Of a DNA stretch of 10,155 bases, positions 1 to 8,200 are shown piece after piece. Each line of letters opens with the position of its first letter. The stretch's first letter is position 1. This DNA comes from B8-G4 sp033720735 (GTDB lineage: Bacteria > Bacteroidota > Bacteroidia > Chitinophagales > Saprospiraceae). Made by a program: the position numbers and the translations under genes. Below the pieces are notes generated by a model, which made no database searches, had not been told where the DNA came from, and saw only the letters and a program-made list of their open reading frames with translations. Where the stretch lies: positions 1 through 10,155 of the forward strand of contig JAWWBX010000149.1 in the NCBI GenBank assembly GCA_033720735.1, given 5' to 3'.

Positions 1-2
1 AT

Positions 3-3000
3 CCCGAACTCGGCGTGTACTACAATGTGACCATCACGACGGAGGACGGGCTGTCCTGCTGGGGCAAGATTGTCATTGAGGACAAGCTCCCGCCGATGAT
101 CACTTGTACAGACGTGACGCTCGAATGTGGAGATGACACCGCCCCTGTATTTATTGATGTGGTCTCGGGAACGCTCAATTCGGCCGCATCGCCGGCGAGC
201 CCGATCGGCCCCAATGCCGGCGAGGTCACCACGCAGGGTTTTGTGATCAACGCACCATCCGGCGCGGAGGTCACGGATGTGAATATTACGATCGATCTTG
301 ACCATACCTGGTCGGCAGACCTGGATGCCATCCTCATCGCACCCAACGGTGTGGAGGTGGAACTGGCAACGGATCTCTGTGGCTCGGCCAACGACTGGGA
401 GAATGTCACCTTTGACGATGAAGCGGCGGTTGCCGCGGCAGATGCCTGTTCAGGCGCTACACCAGCACTGAGCGGTGTACTCCGTCCCGAAGGGATGCTT
501 TCCGATTTTGATGGCATGGATCCCACAGGAACATGGACACTGCAGATCACCGATGATGCAGGTGGTGACGGCGGGACACTCAACTTCACCGCTCTGGAGA
601 TCGCTTATTTTGTACAACTGCCGTACGCCCCAACAGCGACGGACGGCTGTGGTGATGTCACACTGACCTACGAAGACAGTGAGTCAGGGGAAGCGTGTGA
701 GGGTCTGACCATCGAGCGTCTTTGGACGGCGACCGACGGATCGGGTAACACTGCGACGTGCCTGCAAACGATCTCGATCGAGCCTCAAACCCTGGCTGGA
801 CTTGAGTTTCCGGATGCGTTCGTCGGAAACTGTGGCGAGTCCGAGCATCCGAACAATACCGGATGGCCTACCCTGAATGGCATGGAGATCGAAGAGTTCT
901 TCTGCAACATTTTCGTAGGCTGGGAGGACACGGTGATTCCCGGTTGCGGTGGCGGATCAAAATTCCAGCGTACCTGGACGGTGCTTGACTGGTGTACCCT
1001 TGAACTGGTCACCGGCACACAGCTCATCAAACTCACTGACGATCAGCCGCCGGTGCTGGATTGTCCTGAAGATATCACCATCAGTCCCGATCCCTGGTTC
1101 TGCCTGGGTATCGTCAATCTGGAGGAACCAGCGGCATTTGATGCTTGTGGCACGCCATTTACCCTGACACCGTCCGTATCATCGGGTACCCTGATCCCGT
1201 TCGGAAGCTTCTACCGGGTCGAAGACCTCGCTCTGGGGACACACACGGTAACCTGGACGGCGGAAGATGACTGTGGCAACGTGTCGGAGTGTTCATACAC
1301 GATCACCGTGGTGGATGATGTACCGCCGGTACCTCTTTGTGATGAGCATACCATCGTCAGCCTCACGGAAGATTACGCTATTGAGAATGGACTGACGAAG
1401 ATACCGGCGACGGTGTTTGATGACGGCAGCTACGACAACTGTAGTGGCGTTACGTTCACTGCGCGGCGGATGTCAAGTTGTATTGATTTTGACTGGATCG
1501 GGCCAAACGGAGAGTACCCGGATTCCGATGGTATTGTCACTGCCCTTGATCGCGGGCAGACGTTCCGCGAGTTGGTGCCGTTTGCATGTTGTGATGTCGG
1601 AACACCAGTGATGGTTGAGTTGCGCGTGACGGATGCGGCCGGCAATGTCAACACCTGTATGGTGGAGGTGGAGGTGCAGGACAAGCTCTCACCGTTCCTT
1701 GAGTGCCCGCCCGACGTGGTCGTGAGCTGTGAGTTCTGGTTTGAGGCGCAGGCGACTGGCGGTTTCGTAGACCAGTCTGAGGACCCGCTGACGCAGGTCT
1801 TTGGCCGGGTGCTGGATGCGTATGAATATGATGAAAGCCAGCGGGCCCCGGTGATCATTAACGATCCTGGCCGCCCGACCAATCCGGGACATCCGGACTA
1901 TCTGCCGCAGCCGTACCAGTGGGGCTACGATGGCTGGGCGGATGACAATTGCAACGTAGAAATTACCGTGCGCGTACGGATCTTTGACGATTGCTCAGGC
2001 GATCTGCCAGGAGCACCCCCGCATCCGTATGCCACACGCCTTGTTGAGCGGACCTTCCGCGCGCGGGACGCGTCGAACAACAGCCGGACCTGTGTCCAGC
2101 GGATCTGGGTAGCCGACTTTACGCCGTTCTATATCTCAGATCAGACATGTGTCAATGCCGATCCGAATGACGGTGTGATCTGGCCCTGCGATGTGGAGTA
2201 TACCACCTGTCCAGAGGAGATCCCGGTCAACTACCCGACGGTCTTTGACGACAACTGCACCCAAATCGGCGTGACCTTCGACGATGAGACGTTCGAATTC
2301 GTGGACGGGGCATGCCTCAAGATCCTGCGGACCTGGACCGTCATCGACTGGTGCCAGTACGACGCAGAGACCGGGGCCGGCCTCTGGCAGCATGTGCAGG
2401 TGATCAAGGTGCTCGATAGTGACGGATCGGCCTTTGCCGATTGCCCGTCAGGACCGGTCACATTGTGCGTCGAGGACGAGGAGGTGTATCTCCCCGCCAA
2501 CAACCAGGTCTTCCTGGGAGAGGGCAACCCGAATTCGTCGAGCTGCAGTGCGCACGTCAACCTGTCACATACGGTCACCGAGACTTGTAGTGACCACGTG
2601 ATCTATGATGTCAAGCTCTTCCCGAACAACGGAAGTGCCTTTATTCAGGTGGTTTCAGCAACGCAGGCAGCGGTCGACAGCAACAATCAGGCGACGCTGA
2701 CCTTCAGTTCAGAATTTGCCTCGTTGCCATCCAACCATCCGATCCGCAGGTTTGGCATTCCCTACAACGATCCGGTTTGTTCAAACTGGCCGTTGCCGGG
2801 AGGTGAGAAAGATTACCACCGGATCTTGTGGACGGTCGAGGACGGGTGTGGCAACATCAGCACCTGTGAATATCTCCTGCGCCTGGAGGACTGCAAGAAG
2901 CCGAGCCCCGTCTGCGTGGGACTCAGCAGTGTGGTCATGCCGAGCAGTGGCGAAGTGACGATCTGGGCAGCTGATTTCAACGCCAGCAGTTTCGACGACT

Positions 3001-4490
3001 GCACACCGGCCAGCGATCTGCTGTACAGCTTTAGTGGAACGCAGTATATGCCGAGCCGCACCTTCGATTGTGCCGCAATTGAAGAGAATGGCAGCCCCAG
3101 CTTCATTGTGGAGATCTGGGTGGCCGACGGTGGCAACGATCAGGATTGCGATGGCTTCCGCCAGCCACTGGGCATCGAGTGGGAGGAGCGCAACAAGGAC
3201 TTCTGTACCACCTTTATCGTCATCGATGACAACGATGGGACCTGCGGTGGATCGGGTAGCGTGGGTGGTGTTATTCAGACGGAAGAATTCGAATCCGTGG
3301 AAGGTGTGCATGTGGATCTGACCGATCCAGCGGGTAATCCGGCACAGCTCTACACAACCGCCGATGACGGATGGTTCTACTTCTTCAACCCACTGCTGTT
3401 GATGGACCATACCATTATTCCGGAGCGGAATGATGACCACAAGAATGGCGTGAGCACCCTTGACCTGGTGCGTATTCAGCAGCACTTGCTGGGGATCAAT
3501 CCGTTCCAGAGTCCGTACAAGTTGATTGCAGCTGATGCCAACAACAGTCAGAGTGTCAGCGCCATCGACCTGGTCGAGATCCGCAAATTGATCCTTGGCG
3601 TGTATCTCGAATTCCCCAATAACAAGAGTTGGAGATTCGTGGATGCCAGTTTCGACTTTGCGGATATCTACAATCCATGGCCGTTTGCAGAGCAGATTAC
3701 GCTGGGCAATGATATGTCGATGGATGAAGATTTCGTGGGTATCAAGATCGGCGATGTCAACGGAACGGTGGCGGCCAATGCCCAGACCATCGAAACCCGT
3801 AACACGAGCGGAATGCTGGAGCTGATCACACCCGAACAGACGGTGACCGCAGGTGACCACCTGGTGGTACTGGTCACTGCTGAAGCGTTTGCTTCGATCC
3901 TCGGATATCAGTTCACCTTGCGTACCGACGGACTTGACTACCTGGCTGTTCGTCCGGGAGCCCTCGCAGTCAGCACGGAGCATGTAGGACAACACCAGGG
4001 TGCCCTGACCATGAGCTGGAGCAATGCCACTCCGGTCACAGCAGACAAGGACGCAGTGCTGTTCTACCTCGAATTTGCGGCGAACCGCAATGGTCAACTG
4101 AGTGAAATGCTGTCGATCGGTTCGCGGATTACACCAGCCGAAGCATACCAGCCAAATGCGTTGACAGATGAAGCGGTGATGGACGTGACCCTCAGCGTCA
4201 AGGGGGCAGGGGTGCAACCGGCGGTAGAACATGCATTTGCACTGTACCAGAACGAACCGAATCCATTCTCCGGAACAACCTCAATTCAGTTTGATCTTCC
4301 GGAAGAAACGGAGGTGGTCCTCACCGTGTTCGATGTAACCGGTCAGACCGTGCTGGAGCGCCAAGGGGTGTTTGCAGCTGGTCACAACGAGATGACTGTG
4401 GATCTTACCAACCATGCTGCAGGTGTCCTGTACTATCGGTTGGATGCTGGTGAGTTTTCCGCCACCAAGAAAATGATCAGAGTGGAATAA
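3..4490 (+). CDS. Giant secreted T9SS protein with HYR-like modules, P domain, dockerin-like and cohesin-like segments (5' partial)
   Basis: The frame is open from the first full codon at position 3 to TAA at 4488-4490, so the true start lies upstream; the GTG at 15 is internal (PELG is read before it). From N to C terminus I see: the end of one HYR-like module (3-83); a module split by a P domain (84-776); further HYR-like modules to about 3240, joined by linkers such as DKLPP, DDQPP, DDVPP and DKLSP, with recurring RTWTVxDWC and DxCGN motifs; a carboxypeptidase-regulatory-like fold (about 3246-3426); a dockerin-like pair (3427-3603); the IKIGDVNG motif (3742-3765); a cohesin-like segment (about 3800-4200); and a T9SS sorting domain (4233-4487). 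Such proteins are exported across the outer membrane by T9SS and are surface-attached or released. A role in adhesion or matrix is inferred; no catalytic domain is visible in this part. The many cysteines suggest disulfide-stabilised modules. The gene ends just before a strong terminator. Confidence 0.93.
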   Translation, partial: PELGVYYNVTITTEDGLSCWGKIVIEDKLPPMITCTDVTLECGDDTAPVFIDVVSGTLNSAASPASPIGPNAGEVTTQGFVINAPSGAEVTDVNITIDLDHTWSADLDAILIAPNGVEVELATDLCGSANDWENVTFDDEAAVAAADACSGATPALSGVLRPEGMLSDFDGMDPTGTWTLQITDDAGGDGGTLNFTALEIAYFVQLPYAPTATDGCGDVTLTYEDSESGEACEGLTIERLWTATDGSGNTATCLQTISIEPQTLAGLEFPDAFVGNCGESEHPNNTGWPTLNGMEIEEFFCNIFVGWEDTVIPGCGGGSKFQRTWTVLDWCTLELVTGTQLIKLTDDQPPVLDCPEDITISPDPWFCLGIVNLEEPAAFDACGTPFTLTPSVSSGTLIPFGSFYRVEDLALGTHTVTWTAEDDCGNVSECSYTITVVDDVPPVPLCDEHTIVSLTEDYAIENGLTKIPATVFDDGSYDNCSGVTFTARRMSSCIDFDWIGPNGEYPDSDGIVTALDRGQTFRELVPFACCDVGTPVMVELRVTDAAGNVNTCMVEVEVQDKLSPFLECPPDVVVSCEFWFEAQATGGFVDQSEDPLTQVFGRVLDAYEYDESQRAPVIINDPGRPTNPGHPDYLPQPYQWGYDGWADDNCNVEITVRVRIFDDCSGDLPGAPPHPYATRLVERTFRARDASNNSRTCVQRIWVADFTPFYISDQTCVNADPNDGVIWPCDVEYTTCPEEIPVNYPTVFDDNCTQIGVTFDDETFEFVDGACLKILRTWTVIDWCQYDAETGAGLWQHVQVIKVLDSDGSAFADCPSGPVTLCVEDEEVYLPANNQVFLGEGNPNSSSCSAHVNLSHTVTETCSDHVIYDVKLFPNNGSAFIQVVSATQAAVDSNNQATLTFSSEFASLPSNHPIRRFGIPYNDPVCSNWPLPGGEKDYHRILWTVEDGCGNISTCEYLLRLEDCKKPSPVCVGLSSVVMPSSGEVTIWAADFNASSFDDCTPASDLLYSFSGTQYMPSRTFDCAAIEENGSPSFIVEIWVADGGNDQDCDGFRQPLGIEWEERNKDFCTTFIVIDDNDGTCGGSGSVGGVIQTEEFESVEGVHVDLTDPAGNPAQLYTTADDGWFYFFNPLLLMDHTIIPERNDDHKNGVSTLDLVRIQQHLLGINPFQSPYKLIAADANNSQSVSAIDLVEIRKLILGVYLEFPNNKSWRFVDASFDFADIYNPWPFAEQITLGNDMSMDEDFVGIKIGDVNGTVAANAQTIETRNTSGMLELITPEQTVTAGDHLVVLVTAEAFASILGYQFTLRTDGLDYLAVRPGALAVSTEHVGQHQGALTMSWSNATPVTADKDAVLFYLEFAANRNGQLSEMLSIGSRITPAEAYQPNALTDEAVMDVTLSVKGAGVQPAVEHAFALYQNEPNPFSGTTSIQFDLPEETEVVLTVFDVTGQTVLERQGVFAAGHNEMTVDLTNHAAGVLYYRLDAGEFSATKKMIRVE
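162..617 (+). other. Proprotein-convertase P (Homo B) domain within the first protein
   Basis: The translated segment shows the P-domain order: a strand TDVNITIDLDHTW, then a DLDAILIAPNG turn with the typical (D)L-x-x-x-L-x-x-P-x-G pattern, then VTFDDEA, and a closing GTWTLQITDDAGGDGGTLN followed by a final strand (LEIAY). In subtilisin-like proteases this beta-sandwich follows the catalytic domain. In Bacteroidota and other bacteria it also occurs as a free-standing module of secreted proteins. No protease domain is visible in the window. The sequences on both sides read as two halves of one HYR-like module, so the P domain appears to be inserted in it. The outer boundaries are approximate. 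Confidence 0.85.
3427..3603 (+). other. Dockerin-like tandem repeat in the first protein
   Basis: Two related 22-24-residue segments end in DLVRIQQHLLG and DLVEIRKLILG and are separated by INPFQSPYKLIAADANN. Each resembles a type I dockerin calcium loop followed by a helix. Aligned by eye, the first loop has N, D, K, S, D at the ligand positions 1, 3, 5, 9, 12, so its position 5 is lysine and calcium binding may be impaired. The second has D, N, S, S, D and looks more able to bind. The WRFVDASF segment and IKIGDVNG (3742-3765) that follow are typical of this region in Bacteroidota T9SS proteins. A structural role next to the cohesin-like segment is inferred; nothing here indicates a cellulosome. 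Confidence 0.75.
4233..4487 (+). other. T9SS C-terminal sorting domain (type A-like)
   Basis: The last 85 residues begin AFALYQNEPNPFSG and continue with strands around TSIQFDLPEE, VVLTVFDVTGQTV, the GHNEMTVDL turn and GVLYYRLDAG, ending in KKMIRVE. This is the classic Por-type sorting domain (NxPNPF, then xxDxxGxxV, then GxYxxxL, then basic KKxxxx). The domain directs passage through the T9SS outer-membrane translocon and is normally cleaved off, with the mature protein attached to the surface or released. It implies that the organism encodes a T9SS elsewhere. Confidence 0.93.
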
Positions 4491-4512
4491 AGTGAGAGTA
4501 CCTGTAAATAAA

Positions 4513-4543
4513 GGGGCATGGTTACCACCGTGCCCCTTTTTTT
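4513..4543 (+). terminator. Rho-independent terminator after the first gene
   Basis: A 10-bp stem pairs GGGGCATGGT (4513-4522) with ACCGTGCCCC (4527-4536), including one G-U pair, around a 4-base loop (TACC). Seven T residues follow at once (4537-4543). It lies 23 bases after the TAA stop. Few A residues precede the stem (AAATAAA), so weak activity on the opposite strand is possible, but no gene there would need it. Confidence 0.93.
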
Positions 4544-4567
4544 GTGCAGAGAATCCATCGTTCAGGA

Positions 4568-4598
4568 TTGACAATCAGCGCCGAACTTCCTAAATTGA
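4568..4598 (+). promoter_or_regulatory. Weak promoter-like match
   Basis: TTGACA (4568-4573) is followed after 17 bases by TAAATT (4591-4596), which fits a general sigma-70 pattern. By the Bacteroidota pattern (TTG near -33, TAnnTTTG near -7) the downstream box TAAATTGA matches only four of six fixed positions. If used, it would give a leader of more than 500 bases before the second gene. An alternative -7-like box, CAGTTTTG (4849-4856), differs from TAnnTTTG at one position but has no upstream TTG at the right distance. Both are tentative. Confidence 0.25.
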
Positions 4599-4803
4599 AT
4601 GGATTGTGCTATTTTTATTTTAGCAATAACACCCAATTGCATGATGCCCAAGTGCAAATTTTGTATTTGGTGTGCGTATCCACGTACGCCACTCATCTTT
4701 GCTGCACGCAATATGCGTGACCGCAAAACCAGTTCCATCAGGTCTTTTGGGTTTATTGCTGATGCTGTTCTTCACAAGGAGATAACAGGCACTACCCCCC
4801 AAT

Positions 4804-4830
4804 TTTTTGTAAACAAAAACATGAACATGT
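4804..4830. promoter_or_regulatory. Two adjacent perfect dyads, possible operator
   Basis: TTTTTGT-AA-ACAAAAA (4804-4819) is a perfect 7-bp inverted repeat with an AA spacer. It overlaps by one base a second perfect inverted repeat, ACATG-AA-CATGT (4819-4830), also with an AA spacer. The two centres are 13 bases apart. Short two-base spacers disfavour RNA hairpins and favour DNA binding by a dimeric regulator, but no regulator is known for these sequences and chance is possible in an AT-rich stretch. Confidence 0.3.
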
Positions 4831-4870
4831 GACAAGGAAAGAAGCAGTCAGTTTTGGGAAAGACCAAAGG

Positions 4871-4972
4871 CCTGCTTCTGTTGACAGTTCGATGTAGCAG
4901 GCGCACAAGAACGTGCGTCTGAGCGTTTCACCCAGAATACGCATCGTGCCTTACACCAGCACGGTGTGCGCC
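4871..4972 (+). promoter_or_regulatory. Leader hairpin with competing pairings
   Basis: A 9-bp stem (4898-4906 with 4913-4921, one G-U pair, loop AAGAAC) is the strongest structure in the leader. Its left arm has two other possible partners. AGCAGG (4896-4901) is complementary to CCTGCT (4871-4876), and GGCGCAC (4900-4906) is perfectly complementary to GTGCGCC (4966-4972). Another small stem, CGTGC/GCACG (4945-4949 and 4959-4963), lies between. These pairings exclude each other, as in attenuator-type leaders, but there is no T-run after any stem, so transcription termination is unlikely. The functional meaning is unknown. Confidence 0.3.
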
Positions 4973-5142
4973 GGTTGAAGGGACCTGGCAAAAAGAAAGA
5001 ACTAGACACGATGGAACGAGAAGCGTTTCATCCTTTTGTCTGTCAAGGAAGGCCCCCAGGCTTTGCGCCTTATGGTGAATGCGCGTGTCGTGTGCTGTCC
5101 GACCGTGTCACTCGGTAGAGTCATTCACTCAAAGGGCGAAGC

Positions 5143-5226
5143 ATGTATAACACCCCATATCAAACCATCATCGCCATGTGCCTGACCTTCAGCTTGTCTG
5201 CAGGCATCTGGAACGTGGCTGATGCT
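5143..5226 (+). other. Sec signal peptide of the second protein
   Basis: A hydrophobic stretch from about residue 8 to 23 (TIIAMCLTFSLSAGIW) is followed by VADA-QP, a good signal peptidase I site after residue 28 (A-D-A). The first eight residues (MYNTPYQT) contain no lysine or arginine, which is unusual for a bacterial signal peptide. There is no lipobox cysteine at the cleavage point, so a lipoprotein is unlikely. Confidence 0.8.
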
Positions 5227-8200
5227 CAACCCGACCCGATTTGCGACGACTGCTTTGGCACCACCGGCGATTGCGCTTTGCCGCCTGTCGCCAGCAATCC
5301 GGATGTGACCGCTGAATGCCCGGTGCTCAAGATCATCTTTATCCTCGATGAATCCGGCTCCATCGCGGCCGCAGGTGCTCAGCCCGATGTGGAGGAGGGG
5401 GTCCTGGCCTTCCTCAGTGGATTGAGCAATACCGGGGCGGAGGTCGCCCTGGTTGAATTTGCCCACCAGGCGCATCTCGTTTCAGACTTTGTCGAGGTCG
5501 ATCCCGACTTCATTGATGATGTGCAGGGGTATTTCGATGGCACCGCACTCAACGGACAGATCTATAATGCCGGCGGTAGTACCAACTGGCATAGTGCCAT
5601 GGATACGGCTCTGGCGCTGGGCAGCGCCAATTTGATCCTCTTTTTTACGGACGGGGATCCCACCTCCTACATGACGGGGGCGGGGACCGTTTCCGTATGC
5701 ATCAGCAGTGGTTCAACACAGCGACCTGAAATGGTAAATCCCATGAAGGTCGCCAACTACTTCAAGGACAGTCTCAGTACGCACATCTTTATGCTGGGTG
5801 TTGGCTCGGTCAACCTGGACACCCTGACCAACCTGTCGGGTCCGGTGGCCTGGCAGCCAGGTGTCAACGATGTGATGACCTCCGACTATGCACTCGAAAG
5901 CTTCACGACGCTGGCCCAGGGGCTTGCCGACTTCGCACACGACCTTTGCGGTACGGAAGTCGCCATGGACATGCTCGCACCGGCGAATCCGGTTTGCGCG
6001 GGTGAGGTGGTGTCACTCACCATCAAAGTGGTCAATACGGGTACCGAAAATGCGGCCGTTGACCTGCTCGTCAGGGATACCTTCCCGGCAGGGGTGACCG
6101 ATATAACCTGCACGACCAACTGCGGCAGCGTCTGTATCGCCACCGCATGCGACCCTGACGTTCCGTCCAATACACTGGAGTGGTTTGTGGGCAACCTGCC
6201 ACCGGGAGACTCTGCACAACTGACCGTAGAAGTCACGACCATGACACCCGGGATACATACCAACTTCGCCTGGGTGTTTGCCAACAATGTGGATACATCG
6301 AGTGCCATGGGCATGATCGAGGTACTCGATACACCGCTCGTTGATGTCGGCCTTGACGTCGAAATTTGTTCCGGTGGCACAGCGATGCTGACGGCCAATG
6401 GATCGGCGGGTACGGGCCCGTATTCCTACAATTGGAGCAACGGATCGGCAGGGGCGGAGAACGCCGTGAGCCCGGCTGTGTCAACCCAGTATACGGTCAC
6501 AGTGACGGATGCCAATCTCTGCTCCGCGACGGCCGAGATTGTGGTCAACGTGGTCGACGATCCGCTGGTGATGTCGATGAGCGATGACACGACCATCTGT
6601 GACGGGGGATTCGCCTTGTTGACCTCCTCCGTGCTTGGCGGAACCGGCGCGACCGAGTTTCAATGGCAATTGTATGACAGCATTCAGGGATGGATGGATA
6701 TCACGGGAGCCGACTCGTCTGTGCTCCAGACGCCCACGCTCACGCCCGGCGTTTACGCATATCGTCTGTCTGTTGAACAGGGGTCGGGATGCTCGGCAGT
6801 CAGCGGAATGATTGCCGTAACCGTCGTCGACGATCCCATCGTTGCATTGAGCGTGGACCATCCCGAGGTGTGCGTAGGAGGCTCGACCCGCATTACAGCT
6901 CAGGTCAATGGCGGCAGCAGCGAACTCGCGTATCAATGGCAGTTGAGTCATGACGGAGTGGCGTGGACCAATGTCGGAACCAACACCAGCATTCACGATG
7001 CCCCGGCCGACAGTGCCGGAACGTTCTGGTATCGTGTGATCCTCACAGACCTGGCCAATGGTTGTAATGACCCGGTCTCTGACAGCACAGCCGTGTCCGT
7101 CGTGGAGGATGCGACTGTGACCCTGACGGCTGATGAAGCAGAAGTCTGCGTTGATGGTGTGATCAACCTGACGACAATTATTACCGGTGGCTCGGCAGCA
7201 CTGACCATACAATGGCAATCAAGTAATGATAGCATCAATGGCTGGACGAATATCCCGGGAGCCACCGACACGGTATATCAACCGCCAACGGGCACCTCTG
7301 GTGTCATCTATTATCGGACAGTGGTCACGGACAGTACCTCTGGCTGCTCGACACCGGACTTTGATATTTTTCCCGTGACCGTCTATGAGGATCCTGCAGT
7401 CCTGATCAGCGCTGACGTAGGGGAAGTGTGCATTGGAGGGGCTGCTCAGCTTTCAGCGGCATTGACCGGCGGATCAAGTCAACTCTCCTACCATTGGCAG
7501 GCCAGCGAGAATGGTGTCGGTGGTTGGGCGGATATCGGTGTCACCAACGTGCCTTTCAGTCCTCCTACAGATTCTGCCGGTACGTATTACTATCGCGTGC
7601 GGCTGGAGGACGTTTCCGCAGGTTGCAATGAAACGGAGTCTAACGCACTCGCCTTTGTCGTGCGGGATACTTCATCGGCCTCAGTGAGTGCCGATACCTA
7701 CACCCCTTGCCAGGGGGACATGGTGACCTTGCAGGCAACCATCGCGGGGGGCTCGAGTGCGCTGTCCTACCACTGGCAAACCAGTCCCGACGGCATGGCA
7801 CCATGGACAGATGTGGGGGTGGCGGACGCAAACTACAATCCGCCGACCACTACCCCGGGTCCTCATTATTTCAGGGTGCGTGTCGAGGACACCACCTCCG
7901 GGTGCAATGAGCCGGTCTCAGAGGCTTTGATACTCCAGGTCCTGGAGCCGCCGGTCGCTTCCGTGGATCATGACGATGCGTTTTGCTATCTGCCCAACGG
8001 AGTGATCAATGTGACGTTTGCAGATCATCCTGATCGCGACAGCATTGAATTCAGTCTGGACAACCAGGCATCCTACCAGCCGGCAGTGGCTGATGCAGCA
8101 GGCAGCCAGATTTTCGCCGGGCTTGCCCCGGGTACGTATGCTGTCTGGGGCCGCTGGTCGGAAGAAGAGTGTCCTGTCTTCCTGGATTCGGTGACAGTCG

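Larger units (their letters stand above)
4544..5142. other. Long intergenic region, probable promoter and leader of the second gene
   Basis: About 600 bases separate the terminator from the next start codon. No reading frame here is convincing. The part up to about 4830 is visibly richer in A and T than the genes; the rest is closer to them and has many short inverted repeats. Noted elements are a weak promoter-like match (4568-4598), two adjacent dyads (4804-4830), a hairpin with alternative partners (4871-4972), and a direct repeat AGCGTTTCA at 4922-4930 and 5022-5030, exactly 100 bases apart and followed by CCC or TCC. A small hairpin, ACCG/CGGT (5102-5105 and 5113-5116), lies just before the second gene. 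I find no tRNA-like fold or known riboswitch consensus. Confidence 0.6.

Noticed and set aside
162..617. P domain as evidence of a subtilisin-like protease
   Set aside because: No catalytic Asp/His/Ser motifs are present in the visible part of the protein, and the domain is embedded among structural modules.
3427..4200. Dockerin and cohesin as evidence of a cellulosome
   Set aside because: Both segments are degenerate, sit in one chain and are common structural parts of Bacteroidota T9SS proteins. No glycoside hydrolase is visible.
2781..4232. 483-codon open frame on the minus strand inside the first gene
   Set aside because: It lies fully opposite well-recognised carboxypeptidase-like, dockerin-like and cohesin-like coding sequence. 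Its translation shows no domain and is explained by codon bias of the plus-strand gene.
4599..4832. 77-codon frame in the intergenic region with a small cysteine cluster (CMMPKCKFCIWC)
   Set aside because: No ribosome-binding signal, no recognisable domain, and the only promoter-like match ends 2 bases before its ATG. The composition is unlike the neighbouring genes. An overlapping frame exists on the other strand (4620-4835), as expected for chance frames.
6481..7218. 245-codon open frame on the minus strand opposite the Ig-like repeats
   Set aside because: It is antisense to repeats with clear protein-level conservation, and its translation shows no known family.
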